This document shows positions 17,891 through 26,823 of a stretch of DNA of 64,000 nt, in pieces. The first letter of the stretch is position 1. Every line of letters begins with the position of its first letter. The notes under the pieces are model-generated. The model saw only the letters and a list, made by a program, of their open reading frames with translations, searched no databases and was not told the origin of the DNA. A program made the translations under genes and the position numbers. The stretch spans positions 88,539-152,538 of the forward strand of contig NZ_LMOD01000002.1 in assembly GCF_001423485.1 (NCBI RefSeq), given 5' to 3'. The stretch is from Microbacterium sp. Leaf320 (GTDB lineage: Bacteria; Actinomycetota; Actinomycetes; Actinomycetales; Microbacteriaceae).

Positions 17891-19438
17891 TCAGTCGGAT
17901 GCCGCGGCATCCGCCTTGTCGTAGCGACCGAGGAAGAGCGATGCGACGAGCGCGACGACCATCACGCACGCCGGCAGCAGGATCGCCTGCGACATGCCGG
18001 CCGCGAACCCCTCGGCCACCTCGGGCGGCAGCGAACCTCCGCTGATCCCCGAGGGCGCATCGGCGAGCCCCGGCAGGTTCGCCTCGAGGCGGGACTGCAT
18101 GAAGGTCGCGATGGATGCCGAGCCGATCACCGATCCGATGGTGCGAGTCGTGTTGTAGATGCCCGCGCCGGCACCGGCCTGGCGAGGAGGCAGCTTGCGC
18201 GTCGCGGTGGTCGCGAGCGGCCCCCACATGCCCGCGTTGCCGATGCCCATCAGTGCCGAGGGCAGCAGGAACATCCAGATCGGGGTGTCCATGTTGATGA
18301 GCGCCGAGTACCAGATCAGGGCGACGACGACGCACAGCAGACCAGGGATGAGGATGATGCGCGGGTCGACGCGGTCGAGCAGCTTGCCGGCGAACGGCGC
18401 GAGCACGCCCGACAGCACGGCCATCGGGATCAGCAGCAGCGCAGCTTCCGTCGGTGTGAGGCCTCGCGCGGTCTGCAGGAAGAACATCATCGGCAGCGAC
18501 ATGCTCGTCACGGTGAAGCCGACGGCGGCGATCGCCACGTTGGCCCCCGAGAAGTTGCGGTCGCGGAAGAGCGCGAGGGGCACCAGCGCCTCGCTGCGCG
18601 TGCGCGCCTGCTGCACGATGAACAGCGCGAGGATCACGAGCCCCGCGATGATGAGGCTCCACACCGAGATCGGGCCCCAGATCACACCCCAGTCGAACTT
18701 CTCGCCCTCTTGCAGCCCGAAGACGATGAGGAACAGCGCAGCCGCGCTCAGGATGACACCGAGGATGTCGAAGCGGTGCGGACTCGTCTGCAGCTTCGGC
18801 ACCAGTCGCCAGGCGAGCACGAAGGCGACGACGCCGACGGGGATGTTCACGAAGAAGATCCACTCCCAGCCGAAGCCGTCGACGAGCAGTCCGCCGACGA
18901 GCGGACCCACCAGCGTCGCGACACCGGCGGTCGCGCCCCAGAGCCCCATGGCCGCGCCGCGGCGCTCGGGCGGGAACGTGCGGGTGATCACGGCCATCGT
19001 CTGCGGCGTCATGAACGCGGCCCCGAGACCCTGCACGGCGCGCGCCGCGATCAGCATCTCGAGCGAGCCCGAGAGCCCGCACCAGAGCGACGCGAGCGTG
19101 AAGATCGCGAGGCCGATGAGGTAGATGTTCTTCGGCCCGAATCGGTCGCCGAGACGCCCGGTGATCAGCAGCGGCACCGCGTATGCGAGCAGATAGGCGC
19201 TCGTGACCCATACGACGTTGTCGAGGTTGTTGGTCGTCGGGTCGAGGGCCGCCTTGATCGCGGGGTTCGCAACCGAGACGATCGTCGTGTCGACGAGGAT
19301 CATGAAGAAGCCGATGACGAGCGCCCAGAGCGCCGGCCACGGGCTCGCAGGTCGATGACCTGCGGCGAAGGTTCCGGTCGAGGGACCGGAAGACGAGGAT
19401 GCCCCGGGCGGGCGCCCTGTCGAGGAGGGTTCGGTCAT
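17891..19438 (-). CDS. DHA2 family MFS drug exporter (EmrB/QacA type)
   Basis: This 515-aa inner-membrane proton antiporter probably has 14 transmembrane segments. Family marks are LVDTTIVSVANPAIKAAL in TM1 (motif D1), VTSAYLLAYAVPLLITGRLGDRFGPK (TM2 and motif A), and MGLWGATAGVATLVGPLVGG (motif C). It exports unidentified toxic compounds. ATG 19438 overlaps the padR stop by 4 nt (ATGA), so it is co-transcribed with and probably controlled by the PadR repressor. Confidence 0.9.
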   Translation of the reverse strand: MTEPSSTGRPPGASSSSGPSTGTFAAGHRPASPWPALWALVIGFFMILVDTTIVSVANPAIKAALDPTTNNLDNVVWVTSAYLLAYAVPLLITGRLGDRFGPKNIYLIGLAIFTLASLWCGLSGSLEMLIAARAVQGLGAAFMTPQTMAVITRTFPPERRGAAMGLWGATAGVATLVGPLVGGLLVDGFGWEWIFFVNIPVGVVAFVLAWRLVPKLQTSPHRFDILGVILSAAALFLIVFGLQEGEKFDWGVIWGPISVWSLIIAGLVILALFIVQQARTRSEALVPLALFRDRNFSGANVAIAAVGFTVTSMSLPMMFFLQTARGLTPTEAALLLIPMAVLSGVLAPFAGKLLDRVDPRIILIPGLLCVVVALIWYSALINMDTPIWMFLLPSALMGIGNAGMWGPLATTATRKLPPRQAGAGAGIYNTTRTIGSVIGSASIATFMQSRLEANLPGLADAPSGISGGSLPPEVAEGFAAGMSQAILLPACVMVVALVASLFLGRYDKADAAASD

Positions 19439-20067
19439 TGCTGTGCGGCCTTTCGCTGTGCGCGGTAGCGGTCTGAGTACTCGAAGGTGCTGGGGCCCCA
19501 GGGGAACTCCTCGGCCTCGAGTCGGTCGATGAGGGAATCGAGCCAGCGCAGCTCGGCGTCGAGCAGCACCTCCTGACGCTCGAACTCGACGAGCACCTGC
19601 TCGGGGACGCCGGTGCGTCTCGCAATGACCAGCCCGTCGCGATGCGAAACGTGCCCCTCATCGAGAGCCGCACGCCGCAGACGCAGCGCTTCGATCACGT
19701 CAGCGCTCTCGAGGTTGTGGGCTTCGGCGAGCGCGATGCGAAACTCGGTCGGCCGGTCGATGATCGACAGCTCGCGACGCAGCCAGGTGATGAGAGCGTC
19801 GCGCCCGGCATCCGTCAGCGAGTAGGTCGTGCGCTCGGGACGGTTGCCGTCACGATCGCTGCCGACCTCGTCGATGAGGCCTGCCCGTTGGAGGCGTCCG
19901 ACCGTGTGATAGAGCGTGCCGTTGGTGATGGAGAGCAGGCGCTCGTCGCGCCGGGCTCGCATGAGCCGCACCATCTCGTAGGGGTGCATGTCGCCCTCGC
20001 GCAGCAGCGCGAGGATCATGACGGCCATCGGGGTCAGGCGGTCGGTGGTGTCGTTCGTCACGCGCAT
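19435..20067 (-). CDS. PadR family transcriptional regulator
   Basis: This 210-aa repressor has an N-terminal winged helix (MILALLREGDMHPYEMVRLM, then SITNGTLYHTVGRLQRAGLI and YSLTDAGRDAL), followed by a C-terminal dimerisation domain of PadR subfamily 2 length. It is the first gene of a padR-MFS efflux operon. A near-perfect 22-bp palindrome with 10-bp arms ends 6 nt upstream of its ATG and is the likely self-operator. Induction by an exported compound is inferred from family behaviour. Confidence 0.9.
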   Translation of the reverse strand: MRVTNDTTDRLTPMAVMILALLREGDMHPYEMVRLMRARRDERLLSITNGTLYHTVGRLQRAGLIDEVGSDRDGNRPERTTYSLTDAGRDALITWLRRELSIIDRPTEFRIALAEAHNLESADVIEALRLRRAALDEGHVSHRDGLVIARRTGVPEQVLVEFERQEVLLDAELRWLDSLIDRLEAEEFPWGPSTFEYSDRYRAQRKAAQQ

Positions 20068-20073
20068 CCCTTC

Positions 20074-20095
20074 GTATAGTCCATGTGGACTATAC
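20074..20095. promoter_or_regulatory. PadR operator palindrome
   Basis: Arms GTATAGTCCA and TGGACTATAC (10 bp, perfect complements) surround a 2-nt centre. The element is AT-rich against the local GC and sits directly upstream of padR, covering the expected promoter. Confidence 0.8.
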
Positions 20096-20139
20096 GCCGA
20101 GATATGAGCTCCGGCAACGCCGCGGGGGTGTCCATCCGC

Positions 20140-20688
20140 TCACTGGAGAGTGGCCCGGAGCTGCGCCGGCGAGAGTGCCCGGTCTGCATACACGAGCCGC
20201 ATCACCGACCGGTCGGGATTGCCGAGGTCCGGCGCCCGATGCACGAGTTCGAGTCCGAGCTTCTCGGCCACGCGTGCCGACCCGGTGTTGTGTTCGACGA
20301 GGTACGCGATCACCGGCCGGTCGGGGTCGATCTCCCGGGCACGCTCGACACCGGCGCGGGCGAGCTCGGTCGCGAAACCGCGCCCGTGGTGGTCGGCGGC
20401 GATCCGGTAGCCGACGTTCCAGACTTCGCCCCCGAGCAGCGTGCATCCGCCGTTGCCGATCACCTCTCCGGTGTCTCGCAGCCGAGCGACCCATGATCCG
20501 AGCCCGACGGTGCTCCAGCTGCGCTCCCACCGCTCCATCATCCGGATCGAGTCGTCGCGGGTCGTGTGGCGGAGGCTCGGATAGTGCGTCCACACCCGCG
20601 GATCGCTCTGGATCGCGAACACCGCGTCGAGATCCGAGGGAACAGCCCGCGACAGTCGGAGGCGGTCGGTGAGGAGGTCGTCAGTCAC
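20140..20688 (-). CDS. GNAT family N-acetyltransferase (RimJ-like)
   Basis: This 182-aa protein opens with LLTDRLRLSRAVPSDLDAVF, has the substrate-side GGEVWNVGYRIAADHHGRGF and the acetyl-CoA loop HGRGFATELA, then EHNTGSARVAEKLGLELVHR. That is the pattern of RimJ/RimL-like GNATs acting on protein N-termini or small amines. The start is GTG 20688, with no Shine-Dalgarno. A 23-codon open frame with a strong Shine-Dalgarno lies upstream in the same frame, separated by one TAG. Confidence 0.87.
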   Translation of the reverse strand: MTDDLLTDRLRLSRAVPSDLDAVFAIQSDPRVWTHYPSLRHTTRDDSIRMMERWERSWSTVGLGSWVARLRDTGEVIGNGGCTLLGGEVWNVGYRIAADHHGRGFATELARAGVERAREIDPDRPVIAYLVEHNTGSARVAEKLGLELVHRAPDLGNPDRSVMRLVYADRALSPAQLRATLQ

Positions 20689-20697
20689 ATCACCACG

Positions 20698-20769
20698 CTA
20701 GACAGCCCCGCCGACACTCGGGCCATTCGACCGCAGTGCGCTCAACTGCTCAGTCAGGTCCTCGGACAT
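20698..20769 (-). CDS. Possible 23-aa leader peptide upstream of the GNAT gene
   Basis: ATG 20769 follows AGGAGGG at 4 nt spacing and encodes MSEDLTEQLSALRSNGPSVG plus three residues, then TAG. The stop is 9 nt before the GNAT GTG and in the same frame. It could be a translation-coupling leader, or the GNAT gene may once have started here. No other evidence for expression is available. Confidence 0.4.
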   Translation of the reverse strand: MSEDLTEQLSALRSNGPSVGGAV

Positions 20770-20866
20770 GTTCCCTCCTATCCCTCCCGTCGGGGGCCGC
20801 CGATGCCGCGGGGCTCGCACCAGCCCTTGACACGACACCGGCGACGTCTACCGGGATAATGGGCGG

Positions 20867-21745
20867 GTGAGCACACCTTCGGACAGCAACGCGCAGACCA
20901 TCCCCGGCTGGCGCCACATCTACTCGGGCAAGGTCCGCGACCTGTACGCCTCGGATGACGCCGCCGACACCCGCATCCTCGTGGTCGCGTCCGACCGCGT
21001 GAGCGCCTTCGATTTCGTGCTGTCGCCGGGCATCCCCCAGAAGGGTGCCCTGCTCACGCGTCTGAGCCGCTGGTGGTTCAGCCAGCTCGACGACGTCGCG
21101 AACCACCTCGCTGAGGGAGAGATACCCGCGAGCGTCGCAGACCGCGCCATGCTCGCGCAGTCGCTCGAGATGCTGCCGGTCGAGTGCGTCGTGCGCGGCT
21201 ACATCACCGGCTCCGGCTGGGCCGAGTACACCGAGAGCGGCACCGTGTGCGGCATCCCGCTGCCCGAAGGCCTGCAGAACGGCGACCGCCTGCCCGAGCC
21301 TCTGTTCACCCCCGCCTACAAGGCGCCGATGGGCGAGCACGACGAGAACATCACCTTCGAGCAGACCGTCGAGCTCGTCGGCGCCGATCGTGCGGCCGAG
21401 CTGCGCGATGTCTCTCTCTCGCTCTACTCACGCGCTGCCGCGATCGCTGAGGAGAAGGGCCTGATCCTCGCCGACACCAAGTTCGAGTTCGGGACGGATG
21501 CCGAGGGCATCCTGCACCTGGCCGACGAAGTGCTCACGAGCGACTCGTCGCGGTACTGGGATGCCGAGGCCTGGCGCACCGGCACGACGCCGAAGGAGCG
21601 CATGGCGAGCTTCGACAAGCAGATCGTGCGCGACTGGCTGGCCGCGAACTGGGACAAGCAGGGCGAGCCGCCCGTGCTGCCCGACGACATCGTAGAGCGC
21701 ACCGCCGACCGCTACCGCGAGCTGATCGAGCGCCTCGGGGCCTGA
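20867..21745 (+). CDS. purC: Phosphoribosylaminoimidazole-succinocarboxamide synthase (PurC)
   Basis: PurC condenses CAIR with aspartate using ATP. The 292-aa protein contains HIYSGKVRDLYA (about 19-30), VASDRVSAFDFVLS and ECVVRGYITGSGWAEY, which are classic SAICAR synthase motifs. It is longer than the E. coli type (237 aa) and closer to the eukaryote-like length found in actinobacteria. The start is GTG 20867, with GATAAT 6 nt upstream. It is followed by family-1 palindromes and then the nucleobase permease. Confidence 0.97.
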   Translation: MSTPSDSNAQTIPGWRHIYSGKVRDLYASDDAADTRILVVASDRVSAFDFVLSPGIPQKGALLTRLSRWWFSQLDDVANHLAEGEIPASVADRAMLAQSLEMLPVECVVRGYITGSGWAEYTESGTVCGIPLPEGLQNGDRLPEPLFTPAYKAPMGEHDENITFEQTVELVGADRAAELRDVSLSLYSRAAAIAEEKGLILADTKFEFGTDAEGILHLADEVLTSDSSRYWDAEAWRTGTTPKERMASFDKQIVRDWLAANWDKQGEPPVLPDDIVERTADRYRELIERLGA

Positions 21746-21752
21746 GCGGCAC

Positions 21753-21917
21753 GCGTTTCGTCTCGGTCGCTCGCGCTCCCTCGCTCAACGACCAGCAGGA
21801 GCACGAGCCGCCCGGTCGTTGAGCGAAGACGACGAAGTCGACTGAGACGAAACGTCGCGAGCCTACCTGGCCACGTTTCGTCTCGGGCGGCTCCGCCGGC
21901 CTCGCTCAACGACCGGT
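21753..21917. repeat. Dispersed palindrome, family 1, copy B (three arms)
   Basis: The arms are, in order, GCGTTTCGTCTCG to GCTCAACGACC, GGTCGTTGAGC to GAGACGAAACG (ending 21854), and a third left-type arm ACGTTTCGTCTCG to GCTCAACGACCGG (21873-21915). It lies immediately after the purC stop. Confidence 0.88.
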
Positions 21918-22011
21918 GAGAGGTCGGGCGGCGTCGTAGCGCACCCAGGGAACATTCAGGAATCGGTAGTGTTGCTCCAGCACTCCCCTCCCCCGATCCT
22001 GAGGAGCCCGC

Positions 22012-23367
22012 ATGCCCCTGTGGAAGACCCACGGAAACGGCCGCACGGTCGAACCCGGCGCCGTCGTCAAGCCCGATGAGCGCCTGAACTGGCCTGCCAC
22101 GATCGCGATCGGCGCCCAGCACGTCGTCGCGATGTTCGGCGCCACGTTCCTCGTGCCGACCCTGACCGGCTTCCCGGTCTCGACCACGCTGCTCTTCAGC
22201 GGTCTCGGCACCCTCATCTTCCTGCTGATCACCAAGAACCAGCTGCCCAGCTACCTCGGCTCGTCGTTCGCGTTCATCGCGCCGATCACTGCCGCGGTCG
22301 CCGCGGGCGGCACCGGCTCGGCTCTGGCCGGCGTCGTCGCGGTCGGCATCCTGCTCACCGTCGTCGGTCTGGTCGTGCAGTTCGCCGGCCTCCGCTGGGT
22401 AGACGCCCTCATGCCCCCGGTCGTCGCCGGTGCGATCGTCGCCCTGATCGGCTTCAACCTCGCGCCGACCGCGTGGAACAACTTCCAGCTCGACCCGGTG
22501 ACCGCGACCATCACGCTCGTCGCGATCATCCTGTTCGCCGTGCTGTTCCGCGGGTTCCTCGGTCGCATCTCGATCTTCCTCGGCGTCGCGGTGGGCTTCA
22601 TCTACGCCGCCTTCACCGGCTCGTTCGAGGTTCCCAACGCGCTGCGCGGGGGCAAGACGCCGGCAGAACTCATTGCGGATGCACCCTGGATCGGCCTTCC
22701 CGAGTTCCAGCTCCCCGACTTCGTCGCCCCGGGCACCTGGTCGACCATCGCGATGTTCCTGCCCGTCGTCCTGGTGCTCGTCGCTGAGAACGTCGGCCAC
22801 GTGCGCGGTGTCGCGACCATGACGGAAGACCCCGCGATCAACAAGCACACGGGCCGCGCGCTCATCGCCGACGGTGTCGCCACCACGATCGCCGGAGGCT
22901 TCGGTGGTTCGGGTACGACGACCTACGGCGAGAACATCGGCGTCATGGCCGCGACCCGCGTCTACTCGACCGCGGTCTACTGGGTCGCCGGTCTCTTCGC
23001 GATCCTGCTCGCGTTCTCGCCGAAGGTCGGCGAGGTCTTCAACTCGATCCCCGCGGGCGTGCTCGGCGGTGCGACCACGGCGCTCTACGGCCTGATCGGC
23101 ATCATCGGCATCAAGATCTGGGTCGACAGCAAGGTCGACTTCTCGCGCCCGGTCAACCAGTACACGGCGGCCGTCTCGCTCGTGATCGGCATCGCCGGCT
23201 TCTCGATGCAGCTCGGCGACTTCGCCTTCGGCGGCATCGTGCTCGGCACGGTCGCAGCTCTCCTGATCTACCACGTGGGCAACGCGATCGCCCGCGCACG
23301 CAAGACCGGCGCCGACGACCCGAAGCCACTCGAGGCCGTGGGCCCGCTGGGTGGCGACCCCGCGTAA
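22012..23367 (+). CDS. NCS2 family uracil/xanthine permease
   Basis: This 451-aa inner-membrane nucleobase:proton symporter carries LNWPATIAIGAQHVVAMFGA, the NCS2 signature region QLPSYLGSSFAFIAPITAAV and the substrate-site stretch VLVLVAENVGHVRGVATMTE. The GSSFAFI string is typical of uracil-type UraA members, but specificity cannot be settled by eye. ATG 22012 has GAGGAG 7 nt upstream. It ends in a long hairpin followed by a 17-bp tandem repeat. Confidence 0.9.
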   Translation: MPLWKTHGNGRTVEPGAVVKPDERLNWPATIAIGAQHVVAMFGATFLVPTLTGFPVSTTLLFSGLGTLIFLLITKNQLPSYLGSSFAFIAPITAAVAAGGTGSALAGVVAVGILLTVVGLVVQFAGLRWVDALMPPVVAGAIVALIGFNLAPTAWNNFQLDPVTATITLVAIILFAVLFRGFLGRISIFLGVAVGFIYAAFTGSFEVPNALRGGKTPAELIADAPWIGLPEFQLPDFVAPGTWSTIAMFLPVVLVLVAENVGHVRGVATMTEDPAINKHTGRALIADGVATTIAGGFGGSGTTTYGENIGVMAATRVYSTAVYWVAGLFAILLAFSPKVGEVFNSIPAGVLGGATTALYGLIGIIGIKIWVDSKVDFSRPVNQYTAAVSLVIGIAGFSMQLGDFAFGGIVLGTVAALLIYHVGNAIARARKTGADDPKPLEAVGPLGGDPA

Positions 23368-23382
23368 TCACGATCGACTCGA

Positions 23383-23434
23383 GAACACAGAGATCCCGGA
23401 TGCTGCCGCTGCGGCATCCGGGATCTCTGTGTTC
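23383..23434. terminator. Long hairpin after the nucleobase permease
   Basis: A perfect 21-bp inverted repeat (23383-23403 with 23414-23434) has a 10-nt loop. Pairing can extend imperfectly outward into 23370-23382 and the first 17-bp repeat copy. It lies between convergent genes. Confidence 0.8.
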
Positions 23435-23499
23435 AGTCGAGGATCGTGTTCAGTCGAGGATCGTGTTCAGTCGAGGATCGTGTTCAGTCGAGGATCGTG
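23432..23499. repeat. 17-bp perfect tandem repeat, four copies
   Basis: TTCAGTCGAGGATCGTG is repeated four times without error. The first copy overlaps the right arm of the hairpin by 3 nt and extends its stem, so the array looks like serial duplication of the distal hairpin flank. Confidence 0.95.
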
Positions 23500-23518
23500 C
23501 TCAGCGATCGACCCGCTC

Positions 23519-25231
23519 TCAGGCGATGAGTGCGAGCACCGTGTCGGGCGCGATCGAGGCGGCGACCTCCACCCGGTGCGACAGAGTTCCGTCTCGGTGA
23601 GCTGTGACCGTGGTCTCCATCTTCATCGCGTCGAGCACCGCGACCGGATCGCCCGCCGCGACGCTCGCGCCGTCGTCGGCGAGCCAGCGCACGAGCGTGC
23701 CCGGTGCCGGCGCACGCAGCTCGGTCGGATCGGATGCGGGCGCCGTGCTTCCGGGATCCGTCAACCCGCCGAGCCCTGCGAGCAAGGCGATCGGGAGTCC
23801 GAGCACGACACGGCGTCCGTCGATCTCGACGGGGAAGCGCTGCAGGGTCGCATCCGGTGCGGGGGCCGGCCGCAGCTGCGGCTCCAGCCGAGGCAACAGC
23901 GTGCTCTCGATCCACTGCGTGTGCACCGCGAAGGTCTCGGTGGCGAACGCCTCGTCGTCAACAGCGAGCAGGTCGAACGGGATCACCGTGGCCGGCCCCT
24001 CGACCGCGAGTTCGCGCAGTGCCCGCCGTGCCCGCACGAGTGCCGAGTCACGAGAGTCGGCGTGCACGATGAGCTTCGCGATCATCGAGTCGAAGGCGGG
24101 CTGCACGGCGTCTCCCGCCTCGATGCCGCTGTCCCAACGCACGCCGGGTCCGCCGGGGATCCGCAGTGACTCGACGCGGCCGGGGCTCGGCAGGAAGCCG
24201 CGCCCCGGGTCCTCCGCGTTGATGCGGAACTCGAAGGCATGTCCCGTCGGCGTCGGGGTCTCGGTGAACGAGATCCCCTCGCCGAAGGCGATGCGGAACT
24301 GCTCGCGCACGAGATCGGTGCCGGTGATCTCTTCCGTGACCGGGTGCTCCACCTGGAGCCGGGTGTTCACCTCGAGGAACGAGATCGTGCCGTCGGCCGC
24401 GAGCAGGAACTCCACGGTTCCCGCACCGCGGTACTGCACCTCGGCGCAGATCGCGCGGGCCGCGTCGTGGAACCGCGTGCGCTGGTCGTTCGTCAGGCCC
24501 GGGGCCGGGGCCTCCTCGATGAGCTTCTGATTGCGGCGCTGCATCGAGCAGTCACGGTCGCCGACGACCACGACGCCGCCGCGTCCGTCTCCGAGCACCT
24601 GCACCTCGATATGACGCGGACTCTCGAGGAAGCGCTCGACGAAGCACTCCCCCCGCCCGAAGGCGGCGATCGCCTCACGCGTCGCGGCCTCGAAGGCATC
24701 CGCGACCTCTGACAGCTCTCGCACCACCTTCAGGCCTCGGCCACCCCCACCGAAGGCGGCCTTGATCGCGATCGGGAGCCCGTGCTGCTCGGCGAAGGCC
24801 ACGGCCTCTTCCGGGCCTGCCAGCGGCTGATCGGTGCCGGCGGCCAGCGGCGCCCCGACGCGCTGCGCGATGCGGCGCGCGGTCATCTTGTCGCCGAGCG
24901 CGTCGATGCTCTCGGGCGAGGGGCCGATCCAGATGAGGCCCGCGCCCTCCACCGCGCGCGCGAACTCCGCGCTCTCCGAGAGGAATCCGTAGCCGGGGTG
25001 CACGGCATCCGCGCCGCTCTTCCGAGCCGCGTCCACCACCGCATCGATCGAGAGGTACGTCGTCGCCGCGGTGTCTCCCCCCAGGCCCAGGGCTTCATCG
25101 GCGAGCCGCACGTGCAGCGCATCGGCATCCTGATCGGCGTAGACCGCGATCGACGTGTAGCCGGCTTCGGCGCAGGCACGGATGACGCGCACGGCGATCT
25201 CTCCGCGATTCGCGATCAGCACCTTGGTCAT
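23519..25231 (-). CDS. Biotin carboxylase with C-terminal biotinyl domain
   Basis: This 570-aa protein fuses an acetyl-CoA-carboxylase-type biotin carboxylase (about 1-450: KVLIANRGEIAVRVIRACAE, AAFGGGGRGLKVV, FLEVNTRLQVEHPVTE) to a biotinyl carrier domain ending with DAMKMET. Lys537 is the predicted biotin site. It is the last gene of the pxp operon, with an ATGA overlap to the PxpB-PxpC fusion. It lacks a carboxyltransferase partner here, so its acceptor is unknown. A link to 5-oxoproline or to fatty-acyl metabolism is inference from position. Confidence 0.9.
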   Translation of the reverse strand: MTKVLIANRGEIAVRVIRACAEAGYTSIAVYADQDADALHVRLADEALGLGGDTAATTYLSIDAVVDAARKSGADAVHPGYGFLSESAEFARAVEGAGLIWIGPSPESIDALGDKMTARRIAQRVGAPLAAGTDQPLAGPEEAVAFAEQHGLPIAIKAAFGGGGRGLKVVRELSEVADAFEAATREAIAAFGRGECFVERFLESPRHIEVQVLGDGRGGVVVVGDRDCSMQRRNQKLIEEAPAPGLTNDQRTRFHDAARAICAEVQYRGAGTVEFLLAADGTISFLEVNTRLQVEHPVTEEITGTDLVREQFRIAFGEGISFTETPTPTGHAFEFRINAEDPGRGFLPSPGRVESLRIPGGPGVRWDSGIEAGDAVQPAFDSMIAKLIVHADSRDSALVRARRALRELAVEGPATVIPFDLLAVDDEAFATETFAVHTQWIESTLLPRLEPQLRPAPAPDATLQRFPVEIDGRRVVLGLPIALLAGLGGLTDPGSTAPASDPTELRAPAPGTLVRWLADDGASVAAGDPVAVLDAMKMETTVTAHRDGTLSHRVEVAASIAPDTVLALIA

Positions 25232-26823
25232 GAGGTCTCCTTGACGGTGAAACGGACGCGCACGCCCGGCGGCAGCTGCCCGGCGAGATCGAGGCTGCGG
25301 TCGGTGAGCGCACCGATGATCGGATATCCGCCGGTGAGCGGGTGGTCGGGAAGGAACAGCACGGGCTGGCCGTCCGGAGGCACCTGGATCGCCCCGGTCA
25401 CCGCCCCTTCGCTGGGCAGCTCGCCGCTGACGGATCGCTCGAGCGGCACGGCGCCCTCGATTCTGATGCCGACGCGGTCCGACCTCGGGGTGACCGTCCA
25501 TTCCTGGCCGGTGAGGGTAGCGAGGGCCGCCGCCGTGAACCAGTCGTCGCGGGGCCCGAGGGTGATCTCGAGCTCGACGAGGTCACCGGGCGCGGGGAGC
25601 ATGCGCGAGGCGGCGATCGGCTCGACAGGATGCGGTGCGCGATCGCCCACACAGACCACGTCGCCTGCAGCCAGGGGCGCCGGTCCGAGGCCGGCGAGGG
25701 TGTCGCTCGCACGACTGTCGAGGGCCGACTCCACAGCCACGCCGCCACGGACCGCGATGACATAGCGCAGCCCGCTGGTCGGATGTCCCAGAGTGAGCTC
25801 GTCACCGTCGACCGTGGCGAAAGGCGCCCCGTGATCGATACGACGCGTCACGCCGTCGGCGTCGATCAGGTCGAGAGAGCCGACGGCCCCCGCGACGGCG
25901 GCGACCCCCGGACCGCGGAAGCGCAGCACGGCACCTCCGACGCTCTCGAGCACGGCGGCGCCGGTCGCGTTGCCCACTGCACGGTTCGCCTCGCGCATCG
26001 CACGACGATCGGCGACACCCGAGGCCGAGACGCCGAGTGCCGCGAAGCCGGGGCGACCGGCATCCTGCACCAGCAGCTGCAGCGACGGACGCACGATCTC
26101 GATCGCGGCCCCGCTGGCATCCGGAGAACCCGGGTCCGGCGCTCCTGCGACGGCGTGTCGTTCGGCGACAGGCCGTGCGACGGCGCGTTCATCTGCGTTC
26201 TCCGACACCACGACCTGCGCCCGCGCCTGCTCGAACCGGACGGTGGTGCCGGGCGACAGCAATGCGGGAGGGTCGCGATCGATGTCCCACATCAGGGCAT
26301 CCGTGCGACCGATGAGCTGCCATCCGCCAGGGCTCTCGCGCGGGTACACCCCGGTGAACTGTCCGGCGAGTGCCACGGATCCGGCCGGCACGCGGGTGCG
26401 GGGCGACGAGCGGCGGGGCACGTCGAACAGCGGATCGCTGCTCACCACGTAGCCGAAGCCCGGGGCGAAGCCCGAGAAGGCGACCTTCCAGTCGGCCGCG
26501 AGGTGGCGGTTCACGAGCTCAGCGGCAGACACGCCCAGCAGGGATGCGGCCTCGTCGAGGTCTTCCCCGTCGTATCTCACCGGCACCGTGACCTCACCGG
26601 TGGTGGGCAGATGAGCCGTGTCGATCTCCGTCGCCGCCAGCGCATGCGCGAGGTCGGCGGCCGACACCGCCAACGGATCGAAGCGCACGAGCACGGTGCG
26701 GGCACCGGGAATGCGCTCGACAACGCCGTGCACTCCGTCCCAGGCGAGGTTCAGACGCATCGCCTCGTCGAGGTCGGCCGCCTCGACGAGAAGCGCGTGA
26801 TCGGATGCCGTGAGGATGCGCAT
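25228..26823 (-). CDS. 5-oxoprolinase subunits B and C fused (PxpB-PxpC, KipI-KipA)
   Basis: This 531-aa protein joins a KipI-like domain (about 1-215, with WKVAFSGFAPGFGYVV and RVPAGSVALAGQFTGVYP) to a KipA-like domain (about 240-531, with LLVQDAGRPGFAALGVSASG). In most bacteria these are separate PxpB and PxpC proteins that, with PxpA, hydrolyse 5-oxo-L-proline to glutamate using ATP. Its ATG shares one base with the preceding stop (TGATG), and its stop overlaps the biotin carboxylase start. The fusion fixes 1:1 stoichiometry. Confidence 0.92.
   Translation of the reverse strand: MRILTASDHALLVEAADLDEAMRLNLAWDGVHGVVERIPGARTVLVRFDPLAVSAADLAHALAATEIDTAHLPTTGEVTVPVRYDGEDLDEAASLLGVSAAELVNRHLAADWKVAFSGFAPGFGYVVSSDPLFDVPRRSSPRTRVPAGSVALAGQFTGVYPRESPGGWQLIGRTDALMWDIDRDPPALLSPGTTVRFEQARAQVVVSENADERAVARPVAERHAVAGAPDPGSPDASGAAIEIVRPSLQLLVQDAGRPGFAALGVSASGVADRRAMREANRAVGNATGAAVLESVGGAVLRFRGPGVAAVAGAVGSLDLIDADGVTRRIDHGAPFATVDGDELTLGHPTSGLRYVIAVRGGVAVESALDSRASDTLAGLGPAPLAAGDVVCVGDRAPHPVEPIAASRMLPAPGDLVELEITLGPRDDWFTAAALATLTGQEWTVTPRSDRVGIRIEGAVPLERSVSGELPSEGAVTGAIQVPPDGQPVLFLPDHPLTGGYPIIGALTDRSLDLAGQLPPGVRVRFTVKETS

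Noticed and set aside
20827..20860. TTGACA with GATAAT as a full purC promoter
   Set aside because: The spacer is 22 nt, too long for a standard sigma-70-type promoter. Only the GATAAT-to-start geometry is retained.
23432..23499. Possible CRISPR array
   Set aside because: The 17-bp units are directly contiguous with no spacers and there are no cas genes. It is a simple tandem repeat.
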